A stretch of DNA of 64,000 nucleotides, from contig NZ_SRLC01000001.1 of assembly GCF_004765605.1 (NCBI RefSeq), forward strand, positions 3,038,001-3,102,000, written 5' to 3'. The notes beneath the pieces are model-generated. The model saw only the letters and a list, made by a program, of their open reading frames with translations, did not search any database and had not been told where the DNA came from. The stretch comes from Hymenobacter aquaticus (lineage in GTDB: Bacteria; Bacteroidota; Bacteroidia; Cytophagales; Hymenobacteraceae). A program made the position numbers and the translations under genes. Positions 16,023 to 24,136 of the stretch are shown here, in pieces; position 1 is the first letter of the stretch, and every line of letters starts with the position of its first letter.

Positions 16023-17030
16023 ATGGCTAAAATAACTTTCGACGGCATCGAGGTGGAAGTTCCGGACGGAACCACCATCCTCAATGCGGCCCGCACCATC
16101 GGCGGCAGCATCGTGCCCCCGGCCATGTGCTACTACACGCCGCTGAAAGGCTCGGGCGGCAAGTGCCGCGCCTGCCTGGTGCGCGTGGCGGCCGGCTCGG
16201 CCAAAGACCCGCGCCCCATGCCCAAGCTCGTGGCTTCGTGCGTGACGCCGGTGCAGGACGGCATGGTGGTCGAGAATACGACTTCCGAGCAGGTGCTCAA
16301 CGTACGCAAGGGCATTGTGGAGATGCTGCTCATCAACCACCCGCTGGACTGCCCCGTGTGCGACCAGGCCGGGGAGTGTGATTTGCAGAACTTCGCCTTC
16401 GAGCACGGCGTGAGCACCACCCGCTACGAGGAGGAACGCCGCACCTTCGAGAAAATCGACATCGGGCCGCTGATTCAGCTGCACATGACGCGCTGCATCC
16501 TGTGCTACCGCTGCGTGTACACCGCCGACCAGCTCACCGAGAAGCGCGTGCACGGCGTACTGGGCCGCGGCGACGCCGCCGAAATCGGCACCTACATTGA
16601 GAACATCATCGACAACGAGTTCAGCGGCAACGTCATCGACGTGTGCCCGGTGGGCGCGCTGACCGACAAAACCTTCCGCTTCAAGCAGCGCGTGTGGTTT
16701 ACGAAGCCGGTAAACGCCCACCGCCAGTGCGAAAACCCCAAGTGCTGCGGCAAAGTGGTGCTCTGGTATAAGGGCAAGGACGTGCTGCGCGTAACGGCCC
16801 GCAAGGACCAGTACGGCGAGGTAAAGGAGTGGATCTGCAACACCTGCCGCTTCGACAAAAAGGAAACCGCCGACTGGACGCTGGAAGGCCCCGCCCACAT
16901 CGACCGGTCGTCGGTCATTTCGGCCAACCACTACGAGCTGCCCGTGCTCAACGCCTCCGTGGTAGCCGACCTGCCCGAAAGCTCGATGCGCGACCTGGAA
17001 CAGAACCCTCCCATGCGTTTGGGGAATTAG
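16023..17030 (+). CDS. nuoG: NADH-quinone oxidoreductase subunit G, short form
   Basis: 335 residues. The N-terminal ferredoxin domain has CYYTPL, GGKCRACLV and the following Cys for N1b; the His/Cys-rich N4/N5 region includes HPLDCPVCDQAGECDLQ, and MTRCILCYRC with DVCPVGAL marks the last 4Fe-4S set. A further Cys cluster, CENPKCCGK with CNTC, follows. The molybdopterin-like C-terminal domain present in most NuoG (usually about 700-900 residues) is absent; the protein ends cleanly at a stop. The short form keeps the clusters needed for electron transfer and is probably normal in this group. Confidence 0.9.
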   Translation: MAKITFDGIEVEVPDGTTILNAARTIGGSIVPPAMCYYTPLKGSGGKCRACLVRVAAGSAKDPRPMPKLVASCVTPVQDGMVVENTTSEQVLNVRKGIVEMLLINHPLDCPVCDQAGECDLQNFAFEHGVSTTRYEEERRTFEKIDIGPLIQLHMTRCILCYRCVYTADQLTEKRVHGVLGRGDAAEIGTYIENIIDNEFSGNVIDVCPVGALTDKTFRFKQRVWFTKPVNAHRQCENPKCCGKVVLWYKGKDVLRVTARKDQYGEVKEWICNTCRFDKKETADWTLEGPAHIDRSSVISANHYELPVLNASVVADLPESSMRDLEQNPPMRLGN

Positions 17031-17034
17031 TGCC

Positions 17035-17130
17035 TAGTGCCTGGTGCCTGGTGCTTGGATCGTTCAACGAAATCAAGCACCAGGCACCAGCCCTTCCTTA
17101 CTAAGCACCAACAACTAAGCACCAAGCACT
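17035..17130. repeat. gtgcctggtgcttgg-type palindrome between nuoG and nuoH
   Basis: Bases 17041-17057 are the perfect reverse complement of 17074-17090 (17 bp, 16-base loop). Flanking copies of ctaagcacca and agtgcctag continue the pattern on both sides, so the 100-base gap is almost wholly repeat-derived. It is unrelated in sequence to the element at 15892. Confidence 0.85.
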
Positions 17131-17134
17131 AAAA

Positions 17135-18217
17135 ATGATTGAACTACCAACCCTCGGCTGGCAATCCATTGTTATCCTCGTCGTGTTCGGCGTTTCGCTG
17201 CTCATTGCCACCTACTGCACCTACGCGGAGCGCGTTATTGCCGCGTTTCTACAGGACCGCGTGGGCCCGGACCGGGCCGGGCCGTTTGGTCTGCTTCAGC
17301 CGCTGGCCGATGCCGTGAAGCTGTTTACCAAGGAGGAATTCTTCCCGGCCGGTGCCAACAAGGCCCTGTTCATTATGGGTCCCTGCCTGGCCATGATTAC
17401 GGCCCTGATGTCGTCGGCGGTCATTCCGTTCGGCAACGTGATTCAGTTCGGCAACAACGTGTTCAACCTGCAGGGTATCGAAGTCAACATCGGCATGCTG
17501 TGGGTGTTCGGCATCGTGTCGTTGGGTGTGTATGGCGTCATGATTGGCGGCTGGGCTTCCAACAACAAGTTTTCCCTGCTCGGCGCCATCCGCGCCGGCT
17601 CCCAGAACATCAGCTACGAGCTGGCGATGGGCATGGCTCTGATTGCCGTGCTGATGATTTCGGGCACTTTGTCGCTGCGCGAAATCACGCTACAGCAATC
17701 GGTGGCCGGTGAGTGGCACTTCTGGAATATCGTCAAGCAGCCCCTGGGCTTCATCATTTTCCTGGTCTGCGCCTTTGCCGAAACCAACCGCACGCCCTTC
17801 GACTTGCCCGAGTGCGAAACCGAGCTGGTGGGCGGCTACCACACCGAGTATAGCTCCATGAAAATGGGTTTGTACCTGTTTGCCGAGTACGTCAACGTCT
17901 TCGTGGCCTCGGCCGTGATGAGCGTGCTGTACTTCGGCGGCTTCAACTTCCCCTTCCAGTACGAGCTGCGCGACTGGTTCGTGAACAGCCAGGGGTGGGA
18001 GCTGATGTCGGCCCAAAACCTGATTTCCGTACTCGGCCTGCTGGGCTTGTTCGGCAAAATCTTCGCCTTCATCTTCTTCTTCATGTGGGTGCGCTGGACG
18101 CTGCCCCGCTTCCGCTACGACCAGCTGATGCGCCTGGGCTGGACCATCCTGATTCCGCTGGCCATCTTCAACATCCTGCTCACCGGCGGCCTGATTCTGG
18201 GCGGTATCATTAAGTAA
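17135..18217 (+). CDS. nuoH: NADH-quinone oxidoreductase subunit H
   Basis: 360 residues with about eight transmembrane helices. Family motifs include ERVIAAFLQDRVGPDRAGPFG near residue 30 (part shown) and AFAETNRTPFDLPE near residue 215, whose acidic residues line the quinone channel. NuoH links the peripheral arm to the proton-pumping arm. Start at ATG 17135, five bases after the palindrome. Confidence 0.95.
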   Translation: MIELPTLGWQSIVILVVFGVSLLIATYCTYAERVIAAFLQDRVGPDRAGPFGLLQPLADAVKLFTKEEFFPAGANKALFIMGPCLAMITALMSSAVIPFGNVIQFGNNVFNLQGIEVNIGMLWVFGIVSLGVYGVMIGGWASNNKFSLLGAIRAGSQNISYELAMGMALIAVLMISGTLSLREITLQQSVAGEWHFWNIVKQPLGFIIFLVCAFAETNRTPFDLPECETELVGGYHTEYSSMKMGLYLFAEYVNVFVASAVMSVLYFGGFNFPFQYELRDWFVNSQGWELMSAQNLISVLGLLGLFGKIFAFIFFFMWVRWTLPRFRYDQLMRLGWTILIPLAIFNILLTGGLILGGIIK

Positions 18218-18225
18218 CAGAACCT

Positions 18226-18807
18226 ATGCAGTCCTTAAGCAATAGAGCGAAAAAGCTGGAGGCCAAGCCTATGACGCTGGCCGAGCGGGCCTACCTGCCG
18301 GCTATCTTTCAGGGCCTGAGCATCACGATGCGGCACTTCTTCCGGGCCGCGACCAAGAAGCAGGTGACGGTGCGTTACCCCGAGGAAAAGCGGCCCTTCT
18401 CCCCCATCTTCCGCGGCCTGCACGTGCTCAAGCGCGACGAAGTAGGCCGGGAGCGGTGCACCGCCTGCGGCCTCTGCGCTGTAGCCTGCCCCGCCGAAGC
18501 CATTACGATGGTGGCCGGCGAGCGGAAAAAAGGCGAGGAAAACCTCTACCGCGAGGAGAAGTACGCCGTCAGCTACGAGGTGAACATGCTGCGCTGCATC
18601 TTCTGCGGCCTTTGCGAGGAAGCCTGCCCGAAAGCGGCCGTCTACCTGCAGCCCGATAAGATGGCGCCCCCGCGCTTCGAGCGCGACGAGTTTATCTACG
18701 GCAAAGACCGCCTGGTCGAGCCCGTAGACCCCAGTGCCCGTAGCATTCGTGGTATTCAGCTCACGCCCGAGCAGGCCGACGCGCTGGCCCAGCGCATGGC
18801 CCAGTAG
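18226..18807 (+). CDS. nuoI: NADH-quinone oxidoreductase subunit I (two 4Fe-4S)
   Basis: 193 residues carrying two ferredoxin-type motifs, CTACGLCAVACP and CIFCGLCEEACP, which bind clusters N6a and N6b and pass electrons to NuoB. The N-terminal 45 residues contain an amphipathic segment expected to lie on the membrane. It begins 8 bases after nuoH. A palindrome-rich 186-base gap follows. Confidence 0.95.
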   Translation: MQSLSNRAKKLEAKPMTLAERAYLPAIFQGLSITMRHFFRAATKKQVTVRYPEEKRPFSPIFRGLHVLKRDEVGRERCTACGLCAVACPAEAITMVAGERKKGEENLYREEKYAVSYEVNMLRCIFCGLCEEACPKAAVYLQPDKMAPPRFERDEFIYGKDRLVEPVDPSARSIRGIQLTPEQADALAQRMAQ

Positions 18808-18815
18808 AACGGTAA

Positions 18816-18955
18816 TTTCCCTCCTTTTTTGGAGGAGGGGTGCCCGAAGGACGGGGTGGTCAATCGTTGAACGACTTCTAGCAGTAGCTTCAGCCATCGT
18901 TCTGCCGTTTCAACCACCCCTAGCCCCTCCTTATCTGAGGAGGGGAACTAGTTTT
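18816..18955. repeat. Paired ccctcctt/aaggaggg hairpins between nuoI and nuoJ
   Basis: The gap begins with ccctccttttttggaggag and ends with cccctccttatctgagg, each a small hairpin; the two ends also pair imperfectly with each other through gaggggtgcccg / accacccc blocks. This resembles a double REP element. Sequence type differs from the other nuo palindromes but shares C/G-rich runs with the nuoK-nuoL element. Confidence 0.65.
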
Positions 18956-18993
18956 CTAGCTTACCTAGCTTTTTTAGCTTCAGCTTTCCGCCA

Positions 18994-19512
18994 ATGGCCT
19001 CTTCTTCCCTGTTTTTCTTCCTGTCGTTTGTGGCCTTGTTTGCGGCCCTGGGCGTAGTGCTGGCCAAAAACCCGGTGCACAGCGTGCTGTTCCTGATTCT
19101 GACGTTCTTCTCGCTTTCGGGGCACTACCTGATTTTGAACGCCCAGTTTCTGGCCGCCGTCAACATTATCGTGTATGCCGGGGCCATCATGGTGCTGTTC
19201 CTGTTCGTGATGATGTTCCTGAACCTGAACGCCGACACGGAACCCCATAAATCAGCGCTGTCGAAAGTAGCGGCGGCGGTGGCCGGCGGACTGCTGCTGG
19301 TGGTAATCGTGGCCGGGCTGCGCGACGTGCAAACCGGCACGACCTTTACCGCTGCCACGTTCAACTCCCAGATTGGCATGGTCAGCCAGCTGGGCATGGT
19401 ATTGTACACCAAATACCTGCTGCCCTTCGAGCTGGCCTCGGTGCTGTTTCTGGTGGCCATGGTGGGCGCGGTCATGCTGGCCAAGCGCGAAGTTGGAGAG
19501 CGGAACTTCTAG
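18994..19512 (+). CDS. nuoJ: NADH-quinone oxidoreductase subunit J
   Basis: 172 residues with five predicted transmembrane helices; VYAGAIMVLFLFVMMFLNLN around residue 65-84 is the conserved helix 3 containing the pi-bulge region. NuoJ couples quinone reduction to the antiporter-like subunits. The first of two blocks of the nuo locus ends here: a rho-independent terminator follows 25 bases after the stop. Confidence 0.95.
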   Translation: MASSSLFFFLSFVALFAALGVVLAKNPVHSVLFLILTFFSLSGHYLILNAQFLAAVNIIVYAGAIMVLFLFVMMFLNLNADTEPHKSALSKVAAAVAGGLLLVVIVAGLRDVQTGTTFTAATFNSQIGMVSQLGMVLYTKYLLPFELASVLFLVAMVGAVMLAKREVGERNF

Positions 19513-19536
19513 GTTCCGGCAGCTTCTTATAGTACC

Positions 19537-19570
19537 AAAAGCGGCGTCTGAAGCATCAGGCGCCGCTTTT
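19537..19570 (+). terminator. Terminator after nuoJ
   Basis: aaaagcggcgtctga (19537-19551) pairs with tcaggcgccgctttt (19556-19570) around an AGCA loop. It separates the nuoA-J block from the inserted genes. Confidence 0.8.
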
Positions 19571-19610
19571 CTATGATTACTCTATCCCTATTCGATTCTC
19601 AATCCTGACA

Positions 19611-20165
19611 ATGGAATACACTGCTAAGTGTCGAAAGCATTTTGAAAGTTTCTTTGGACCTAAGAGCGCCATGAGACACTTAGAAGCTGGTCCACGGGAG
19701 AAGCTGCACCCGGCTTTCTTTGTTCTAGAGTTTCCTCCAGAACAGGTGTACGACTTCTGGATTTACTGCACGGTTGGAATGTCCTTAGACCGGGGAGATG
19801 ATAATCTGATTGAGCTTTTTGTTTACTCTCCCCACCAAGATGACTCCTTGGTCGAGTTGATGACGGTTTGTGCTTATTACCACAGGAACGTGCTACCCTT
19901 GAATCTGCATCACACGGTAAACATCGGTCAGCCATGGCTCGACGATTCACAGTGCGACCATGCTTTCATATCCTTACCTTACTTCGATAGCGAAGATCTA
20001 GAGCTGTTACAGCACAACGACGTAACGACTCATTGCTACTGGCTTATTCCGATTACCGAGTCGGAAAGGGACTTCAAAGTCGAGAAAGGATATGAAGCAT
20101 TAGAAGGCTTATTTGAGGACGCTAAATTCGATTACCTAAACCCGGCCCGCACCTCTTTAGTCTGA
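19611..20165 (+). CDS. Suppressor-of-fused (SUFU) domain protein
   Basis: 184 residues. The pattern LHPAFFVLEFPPEQVYDFWIY..., then ELFVYSPHQDDSLVELMTVCAYYHR, and the closing YWLIPITESERDFKVEKG resemble the bacterial SUFU family, which is often found as immunity or toxin-associated protein; no function can be assigned here. The gene is distinctly A+T-richer than nuo and lies between two terminators (19537-19570 and 20171-20200), so it appears to be a foreign single-gene insertion that splits the complex I locus. Confidence 0.7.
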   Translation: MEYTAKCRKHFESFFGPKSAMRHLEAGPREKLHPAFFVLEFPPEQVYDFWIYCTVGMSLDRGDDNLIELFVYSPHQDDSLVELMTVCAYYHRNVLPLNLHHTVNIGQPWLDDSQCDHAFISLPYFDSEDLELLQHNDVTTHCYWLIPITESERDFKVEKGYEALEGLFEDAKFDYLNPARTSLV

Positions 20166-20170
20166 CAAAA

Positions 20171-20200
20171 AAGCGGCTCCTGATTCTTCAGGAGCCGCTT
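20171..20200. terminator. Bidirectional terminator between convergent genes
   Basis: Stem aagcggctcctga (20171-20183) with tcaggagccgctt (20188-20200), A-rich on the left and T-rich on the right, so it can serve the SUFU gene and the convergent membrane-protein gene. Confidence 0.85.
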
Positions 20201-20206
20201 CTCGTT

Positions 20207-20596
20207 TTACTCGGCTTGCGTGTTAAAAGTCGTTTCGGGGGCCGAGCGCCGCATCCAGGGCGGGCCGCAGCTGGCGCGCATTTTCTGGCGGAATTTCTCC
20301 TGCTCCTCCGGGGTCATGCCGGCCATGCGGGACTCCATTTTCTGCTTCCAGTCGTTTTTGTGCTGCTGCCACTTGCGGCTGAAACCGGGCCGGCCGCCAC
20401 CGCCCTTAAAGCCGGTGAGCAGGCGGGTGAGCAGCAGCAAGCCCAGGGTTTGCCAGAAGCTGATGACGGGGCCGTGGAACAGCTCGGGTACCAGCCAGTT
20501 CCACAGGCTCATCGTAGCGTAGCCCATAGCGGCCACGAACAGGATGCCGAGGAGAATGAATTTGAGGACGCGCAGCGGCCAGGGTTTCGGATTCAT
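20207..20596 (-). CDS. Small membrane protein downstream of an ECF sigma factor
   Basis: 129 residues. Two hydrophobic segments (about 10-30 and 42-62) are followed by a basic, soluble tail with GMTPEEQEKFRQKM, a motif seen in periplasmic heavy-metal-sensor-like proteins and in many uncharacterised Bacteroidota proteins. It lies directly downstream of the sigma factor gene on the same strand, separated by a repeat, so a role as partner or target of the sigma factor is possible. I do not recognise the family. Confidence 0.75.
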   Translation of the reverse strand: MNPKPWPLRVLKFILLGILFVAAMGYATMSLWNWLVPELFHGPVISFWQTLGLLLLTRLLTGFKGGGGRPGFSRKWQQHKNDWKQKMESRMAGMTPEEQEKFRQKMRASCGPPWMRRSAPETTFNTQAE

Positions 20597-20602
20597 GAGC
20601 TT

Positions 20603-20721
20603 AATGTGCTAATGTGGGAAGGTGCTAAGGTGCTAAGGTGGTCGGAGTTGTGCTTCGCAATATGCTGCCCTGCGCGGGCCGCCTGCAACTAGCACATGAG
20701 CACATTAATCATTAGCACATT
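20603..20721. repeat. aatgtgctaatg palindrome between sigma factor and membrane protein
   Basis: aatgtgctaatg at 20603-20614 is the exact reverse complement of 20710-20721. Between them are further ggtgctaa repeats and agcacatgagcacatt. The same 12-mer opens the element at 38981. The repeat begins just before the start of the membrane protein and ends six bases beyond the sigma factor's stop, filling the junction. Confidence 0.8.
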
Positions 20722-20726
20722 GGTTT

Positions 20727-21329
20727 TTAATCGGTGAACAAGTTGGTGTAGAGCACTTGCAGGCGCTGGCGCAGGTGCTGCACGGCGTAGTGCTTGCGCG
20801 AAATCAGGGTTTTGAGCGGCACGCCGGTTTCCTCGGCCAGCTCCTTGAAGCTCTTGCCCTCCAGCTCGTGCCACACGAAGACGTCGCGCTGGTTTTTGGG
20901 CAATTCGTCCAGGGCTTCGGCCAGGGCTTCCATCAGGGTTTCGCGGAGCAGGCGGTTTTCGGGGGCATCGTCGTCGGCGGGCAGCACGTCGGCTAGCAGC
21001 AGGGAGCCTTCCTCGTTGTCGTCGGCGTAGCGGAGCATTTCCTCTTCCAGCGACGCGGTTTTCTTTTTGCGGTAGAGGTCGGTGATGCGGTTGCGGGCCA
21101 CGCGGAACAGCCAGGAGGCCACTTTTTCCACGGGTTTGAGCATCCGGTAGCTTTCGACCAGCTCCCCGAAGACATCCTGCAGGATATCTTCGGCGTCGGC
21201 CGGATCGGGCACGCGGCGGCGGATGAAAGCCAGCAGCCGGCCGCGCTGTTCCTGCACGGCCTCCTGAATCTGCCGGTCCTGTCCTCTCATCGTGCCTGCG
21301 GGTAAGGCGTTTAGTGCAAGTGCGTCCAT
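20727..21329 (-). CDS. RNA polymerase sigma factor, ECF/sigma-70 family
   Basis: About 200 residues from ATG 21329, or 187 from ATG 21290 (MRGQD); the latter is equally plausible. Region 2 contains DAEDILQDVFGEL and WLFRVARNRITDLYRKKK; region 4 contains LPKNQRDVFVWHELEGKSFKELAEE followed by a recognition helix. An acidic linker (YADDNEEGSLLLADVLPADDD) separates them. Likely controls an envelope or stress regulon. The neighbouring small membrane protein is not a classical anti-sigma factor by sequence. Confidence 0.9.
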   Translation of the reverse strand: MDALALNALPAGTMRGQDRQIQEAVQEQRGRLLAFIRRRVPDPADAEDILQDVFGELVESYRMLKPVEKVASWLFRVARNRITDLYRKKKTASLEEEMLRYADDNEEGSLLLADVLPADDDAPENRLLRETLMEALAEALDELPKNQRDVFVWHELEGKSFKELAEETGVPLKTLISRKHYAVQHLRQRLQVLYTNLFTD

Positions 21330-21419
21330 TCTGAACAAGCAGACGCGGAGGGCAGAAAAATACTTTATCGGGCCGAGAATATTTTGCGGAATATATAGCG
21401 GGGCGAGGAATAACAAGAA

Positions 21420-21513
21420 TGTCATTCCGAGCTTGCCGAGGAATCTCGCGTGCTGATGTTAGACTACTAATCCAACATCAGCACGCGAGATGTCTCGCCT
21501 TGCTCGACATGAC
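21420..21513. repeat. Palindromic element, tgtcatgctga family, upstream of nuoK
   Basis: An inner 17-bp perfect stem (21444-21460 with 21474-21490, tctcgcgtgctgatgtt) is flanked by outer imperfect arms with tgtcat/atgac. The loop agactactaatcc resembles that of the nuoF-nuoG element. Its right arm is also similar to the hairpin at 9913-9987. Confidence 0.85.
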
Positions 21514-21613
21514 CGGCGAATTAAATGTTTCTAATTCCTGCCTGGTAGCCCTTGCCGGCTTGCCGCAACGGCCGCAACTGTACTTTTCCCTGTGTATTTC
21601 CCGATTTAGCGGC

Positions 21614-21621
21614 TACCTTTG
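21614..21621 (+). promoter_or_regulatory. -7 element for the nuoK-N block
   Basis: TACCTTTG, matching TAnnTTTG, 65 bases before the nuoK start. The -33 position has TGTG rather than TTTG, so it is a weak match. Together with the nuoJ terminator it suggests a separate nuoKLMN transcript. Confidence 0.5.
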
Positions 21622-21685
21622 CCTGCTATTTCACCCCAACCAGCCCCTGGTTGGGCCTCTTTGCCTTGTCCGCTGACCCCACTGC

Positions 21686-22018
21686 ATGGAACAGACCATC
21701 CCGGAAGTCATTCGCACCGTCCCGCTTGAGTATTATATATACTTCGCCACGGCGCTATTTGCCATCGGCGTAACGGGCGTGCTAACCCGGCGCAATGCCA
21801 TTATCATCTTTATGTGCGTGGAGCTGATGCTCAACGCCGTAAACGTGCTGCTGACGGCCTTCTCGGCCTACCGCTCCGACCCCAACGGGCAAATCTTCGT
21901 GTTCTTCATCATGGCCGTGGCCGCCGCCGAAGTGTCGGTGGGCCTGGGCATTATCGTGATGATATACCGCAACTTCCAGAATACCGACGTCAATCTGCTT
22001 AACCGTCTTAAGTGGTGA
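21686..22018 (+). CDS. nuoK: NADH-quinone oxidoreductase subunit K
   Basis: 110 residues, three transmembrane helices; the conserved membrane Glu lies in MCVELMLNAVN and a second in AAAEVSVGLGII. NuoK contributes to the proton path between NuoJ and the antiporter-like subunits. First gene of the second nuo block. Confidence 0.95.
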   Translation: MEQTIPEVIRTVPLEYYIYFATALFAIGVTGVLTRRNAIIIFMCVELMLNAVNVLLTAFSAYRSDPNGQIFVFFIMAVAAAEVSVGLGIIVMIYRNFQNTDVNLLNRLKW

Positions 22019-22118
22019 CCCCTCCCCCAACCCCTCCCCTCCGGGAGAGGGGCTTTAGTTCTAGTATAGAAGCTAGTTGCTAAAGCCCCTCTCCCAGGGG
22101 GGAGGGGTTGGGGAGGGG
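22019..22118. repeat. Long C/G-rich palindrome between nuoK and nuoL
   Basis: Left arm 22019-22057 and right arm 22081-22118 are inverted repeats of about 37 bp with a few mismatches; each contains cccctccccaacccctcc-like runs and gggagaggggcttta. Loop about 23 bases. The nuoK stop is directly before it and the nuoL start 16 bases after it. Confidence 0.9.
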
Positions 22119-22133
22119 TTTCTGCATACTCCT

Positions 22134-24074
22134 ATGCAAGAAACTGTTCTACCCGCGGCCAGCGCCCCTTACCCCACGCTGCTGTACGTCCTGATTCCGC
22201 TGCTGCCATTTCTGGGTTTTCTCATTAACGGGCTGCTGAACAAGAAGCTTTCGGGCACGGTGGCCGGCGCCATCGGCAGCCTCATGGTGCTGGGCTCGTT
22301 CCTGATTTCGGTGACGCTGTTCCTGAACTTTCAGTACCAGTACACGGTGACGCTCTTCGACTGGATTTCGGTCGGCTCGATGCAGATTCCCTTCACCTAC
22401 CAGATCGACCAGCTCAGCCTGATCATGCTGCTGCTCGTGACGGGCGTGGGCTTCCTGATTCACGTTTACAGCATCGGCTACATGCACCACGACGAGAACG
22501 TGGGCAAGTTTTTCGCCTTCCTGAACCTGTTCGTGTTCAGCATGCTGGTGCTGGTGCTGGGGGCCAACTTCGTGATTCTGTTCATCGGCTGGGAAGGCGT
22601 AGGCCTCTGCTCCTACCTGCTCATCGGCTTCTGGAACAAGGAAACGCCCAACAACAACGCTGCCAAGAAGGCCTTCATCATCAACCGCGTCGGTGACCTG
22701 GGCTTCCTGCTCGGCATCTTCCTGATTTACCTCACCTTCGACTCGGTGCAGTACGCCGAGGTGTTCCAGAAAGCCTCGACCCTGCAAATCGGCACGGGCG
22801 TGGTGACGGCCATTACGCTGCTGCTCTTCGTGGGGGCGATGGGTAAGTCGGCCCAGCTGCCGCTCTACACCTGGCTACCCGACGCCATGGCCGGCCCCAC
22901 CCCGGTTTCGGCCCTGATTCACGCCGCGACCATGGTTACGGCCGGTATCTACATGGTGCTGCGCTCGAACGTGCTCTTCACCCTGGCCCCCGACACGCTC
23001 CACGTGGTAGCCTGGATTGGCGGCCTCACGGCGCTGTTTGCCGCTACCATCGGTCTGGCCCAGAACGACATCAAGAAAGTACTGGCTTACTCCACGGTGT
23101 CCCAGCTGGGCTACATGTTTCTGGCCCTGGGCGTTATGGGCTACAGCACCTCGCTGTTTCACGTCCTGACCCACGCTTTCTTCAAGGCCCTGATGTTCCT
23201 GGGTGCGGGCTCCGTGATTCACGCCATGAGCAACGAGCAGGACATTCGCCGCATGGGCGGCCTGCGCAAGGCCCTGCCGATTACGTTTATCACCTTCCTC
23301 ATCGGCTGCCTGGCCATTTCGGGCATTCCGCCGTTCTCGGGCTTCTTCTCCAAAGACGAAATCCTGGAGCACGTCTACCAGCACAACAAGATTCTCTGGG
23401 GCATCGGCATGGTCACGGCCTTCCTGACGGCCTTCTACATGTTCCGCCTGCTGTTCCTGACCTTCTTCGGCGAGTTCCGCGGCACTGAGGAGCAGAAGCA
23501 CCACCTGCACGAGTCGCCGGCTTCGATGACGCTGCCGCTCGTTGTGCTGGCCATTCTGGCCGCCGTAGGAGGTTTCATGGGCGCCCCGATGTTCGTGGGC
23601 AAGCACTACCTGGCCGAGTATCTGGCCCCGCTGTTCACCTACTCGCAGCGCCTCAACCCCGAAGCCTTTGCCGGCGAGCTGGACCACGGCACCGAGCTGA
23701 TGCTCATCGGCCTGTCGGTAGCGGCCGGCGTGCTGGGCATCCTGCTGGCCTACGTGCAGTACGTGAGCCGCCGGGTGCGCCCGGCCGAAGACGACGCCCA
23801 ACGCTCGGCTCCGGAAAGCCTGGTGTACCACAAATATTACATCGACGAGCTGTATGACACCATCTTCGTGAAGCCGGTGATGGGCCTCTCAAAAGGCCTG
23901 TACCGCTTCGTGGAGCAAGGCATTATCGACCCCATCGTGAACGGCTTCGGCCGGGTTACGCTCGGCGGCGGGCAGCTCCTGCGCCACGTGCAAACCGGCT
24001 ACGTGGGCCTCTACCTGATTCTGATGGTGGTGGGCATCGTGCTAATTCTGGCTTTGAACGTCTTCCAATTCTAA
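22134..24074 (+). CDS. nuoL: NADH-quinone oxidoreductase subunit L
   Basis: 646 residues from ATG 22134. An in-frame start at 22077 would be translated from the palindrome and is rejected. About fifteen transmembrane helices plus the long C-terminal lateral helix. Antiporter motifs include FIGWEGVGLCSYLLIGFW with the key Glu near residue 150, and QLPLYTWLPDAMAGPTPVSA with a channel Lys nearby. NuoL is the distal proton-pumping subunit. Family length is normal. Confidence 0.95.
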   Translation: MQETVLPAASAPYPTLLYVLIPLLPFLGFLINGLLNKKLSGTVAGAIGSLMVLGSFLISVTLFLNFQYQYTVTLFDWISVGSMQIPFTYQIDQLSLIMLLLVTGVGFLIHVYSIGYMHHDENVGKFFAFLNLFVFSMLVLVLGANFVILFIGWEGVGLCSYLLIGFWNKETPNNNAAKKAFIINRVGDLGFLLGIFLIYLTFDSVQYAEVFQKASTLQIGTGVVTAITLLLFVGAMGKSAQLPLYTWLPDAMAGPTPVSALIHAATMVTAGIYMVLRSNVLFTLAPDTLHVVAWIGGLTALFAATIGLAQNDIKKVLAYSTVSQLGYMFLALGVMGYSTSLFHVLTHAFFKALMFLGAGSVIHAMSNEQDIRRMGGLRKALPITFITFLIGCLAISGIPPFSGFFSKDEILEHVYQHNKILWGIGMVTAFLTAFYMFRLLFLTFFGEFRGTEEQKHHLHESPASMTLPLVVLAILAAVGGFMGAPMFVGKHYLAEYLAPLFTYSQRLNPEAFAGELDHGTELMLIGLSVAAGVLGILLAYVQYVSRRVRPAEDDAQRSAPESLVYHKYYIDELYDTIFVKPVMGLSKGLYRFVEQGIIDPIVNGFGRVTLGGGQLLRHVQTGYVGLYLILMVVGIVLILALNVFQF

Positions 24075-24136
24075 CGCTTTCCTCTGGACGGCCGGCGTGG
24101 AAGATTTCCCCGGCTTCATCTGCATCTGAATAAAGT

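Noticed and set aside
22077..22133. Upstream start of nuoL within the palindrome
   Set aside because: It would add a Gly/Gln-rich leader translated from the repeat; ATG 22134 matches the family N-terminus.
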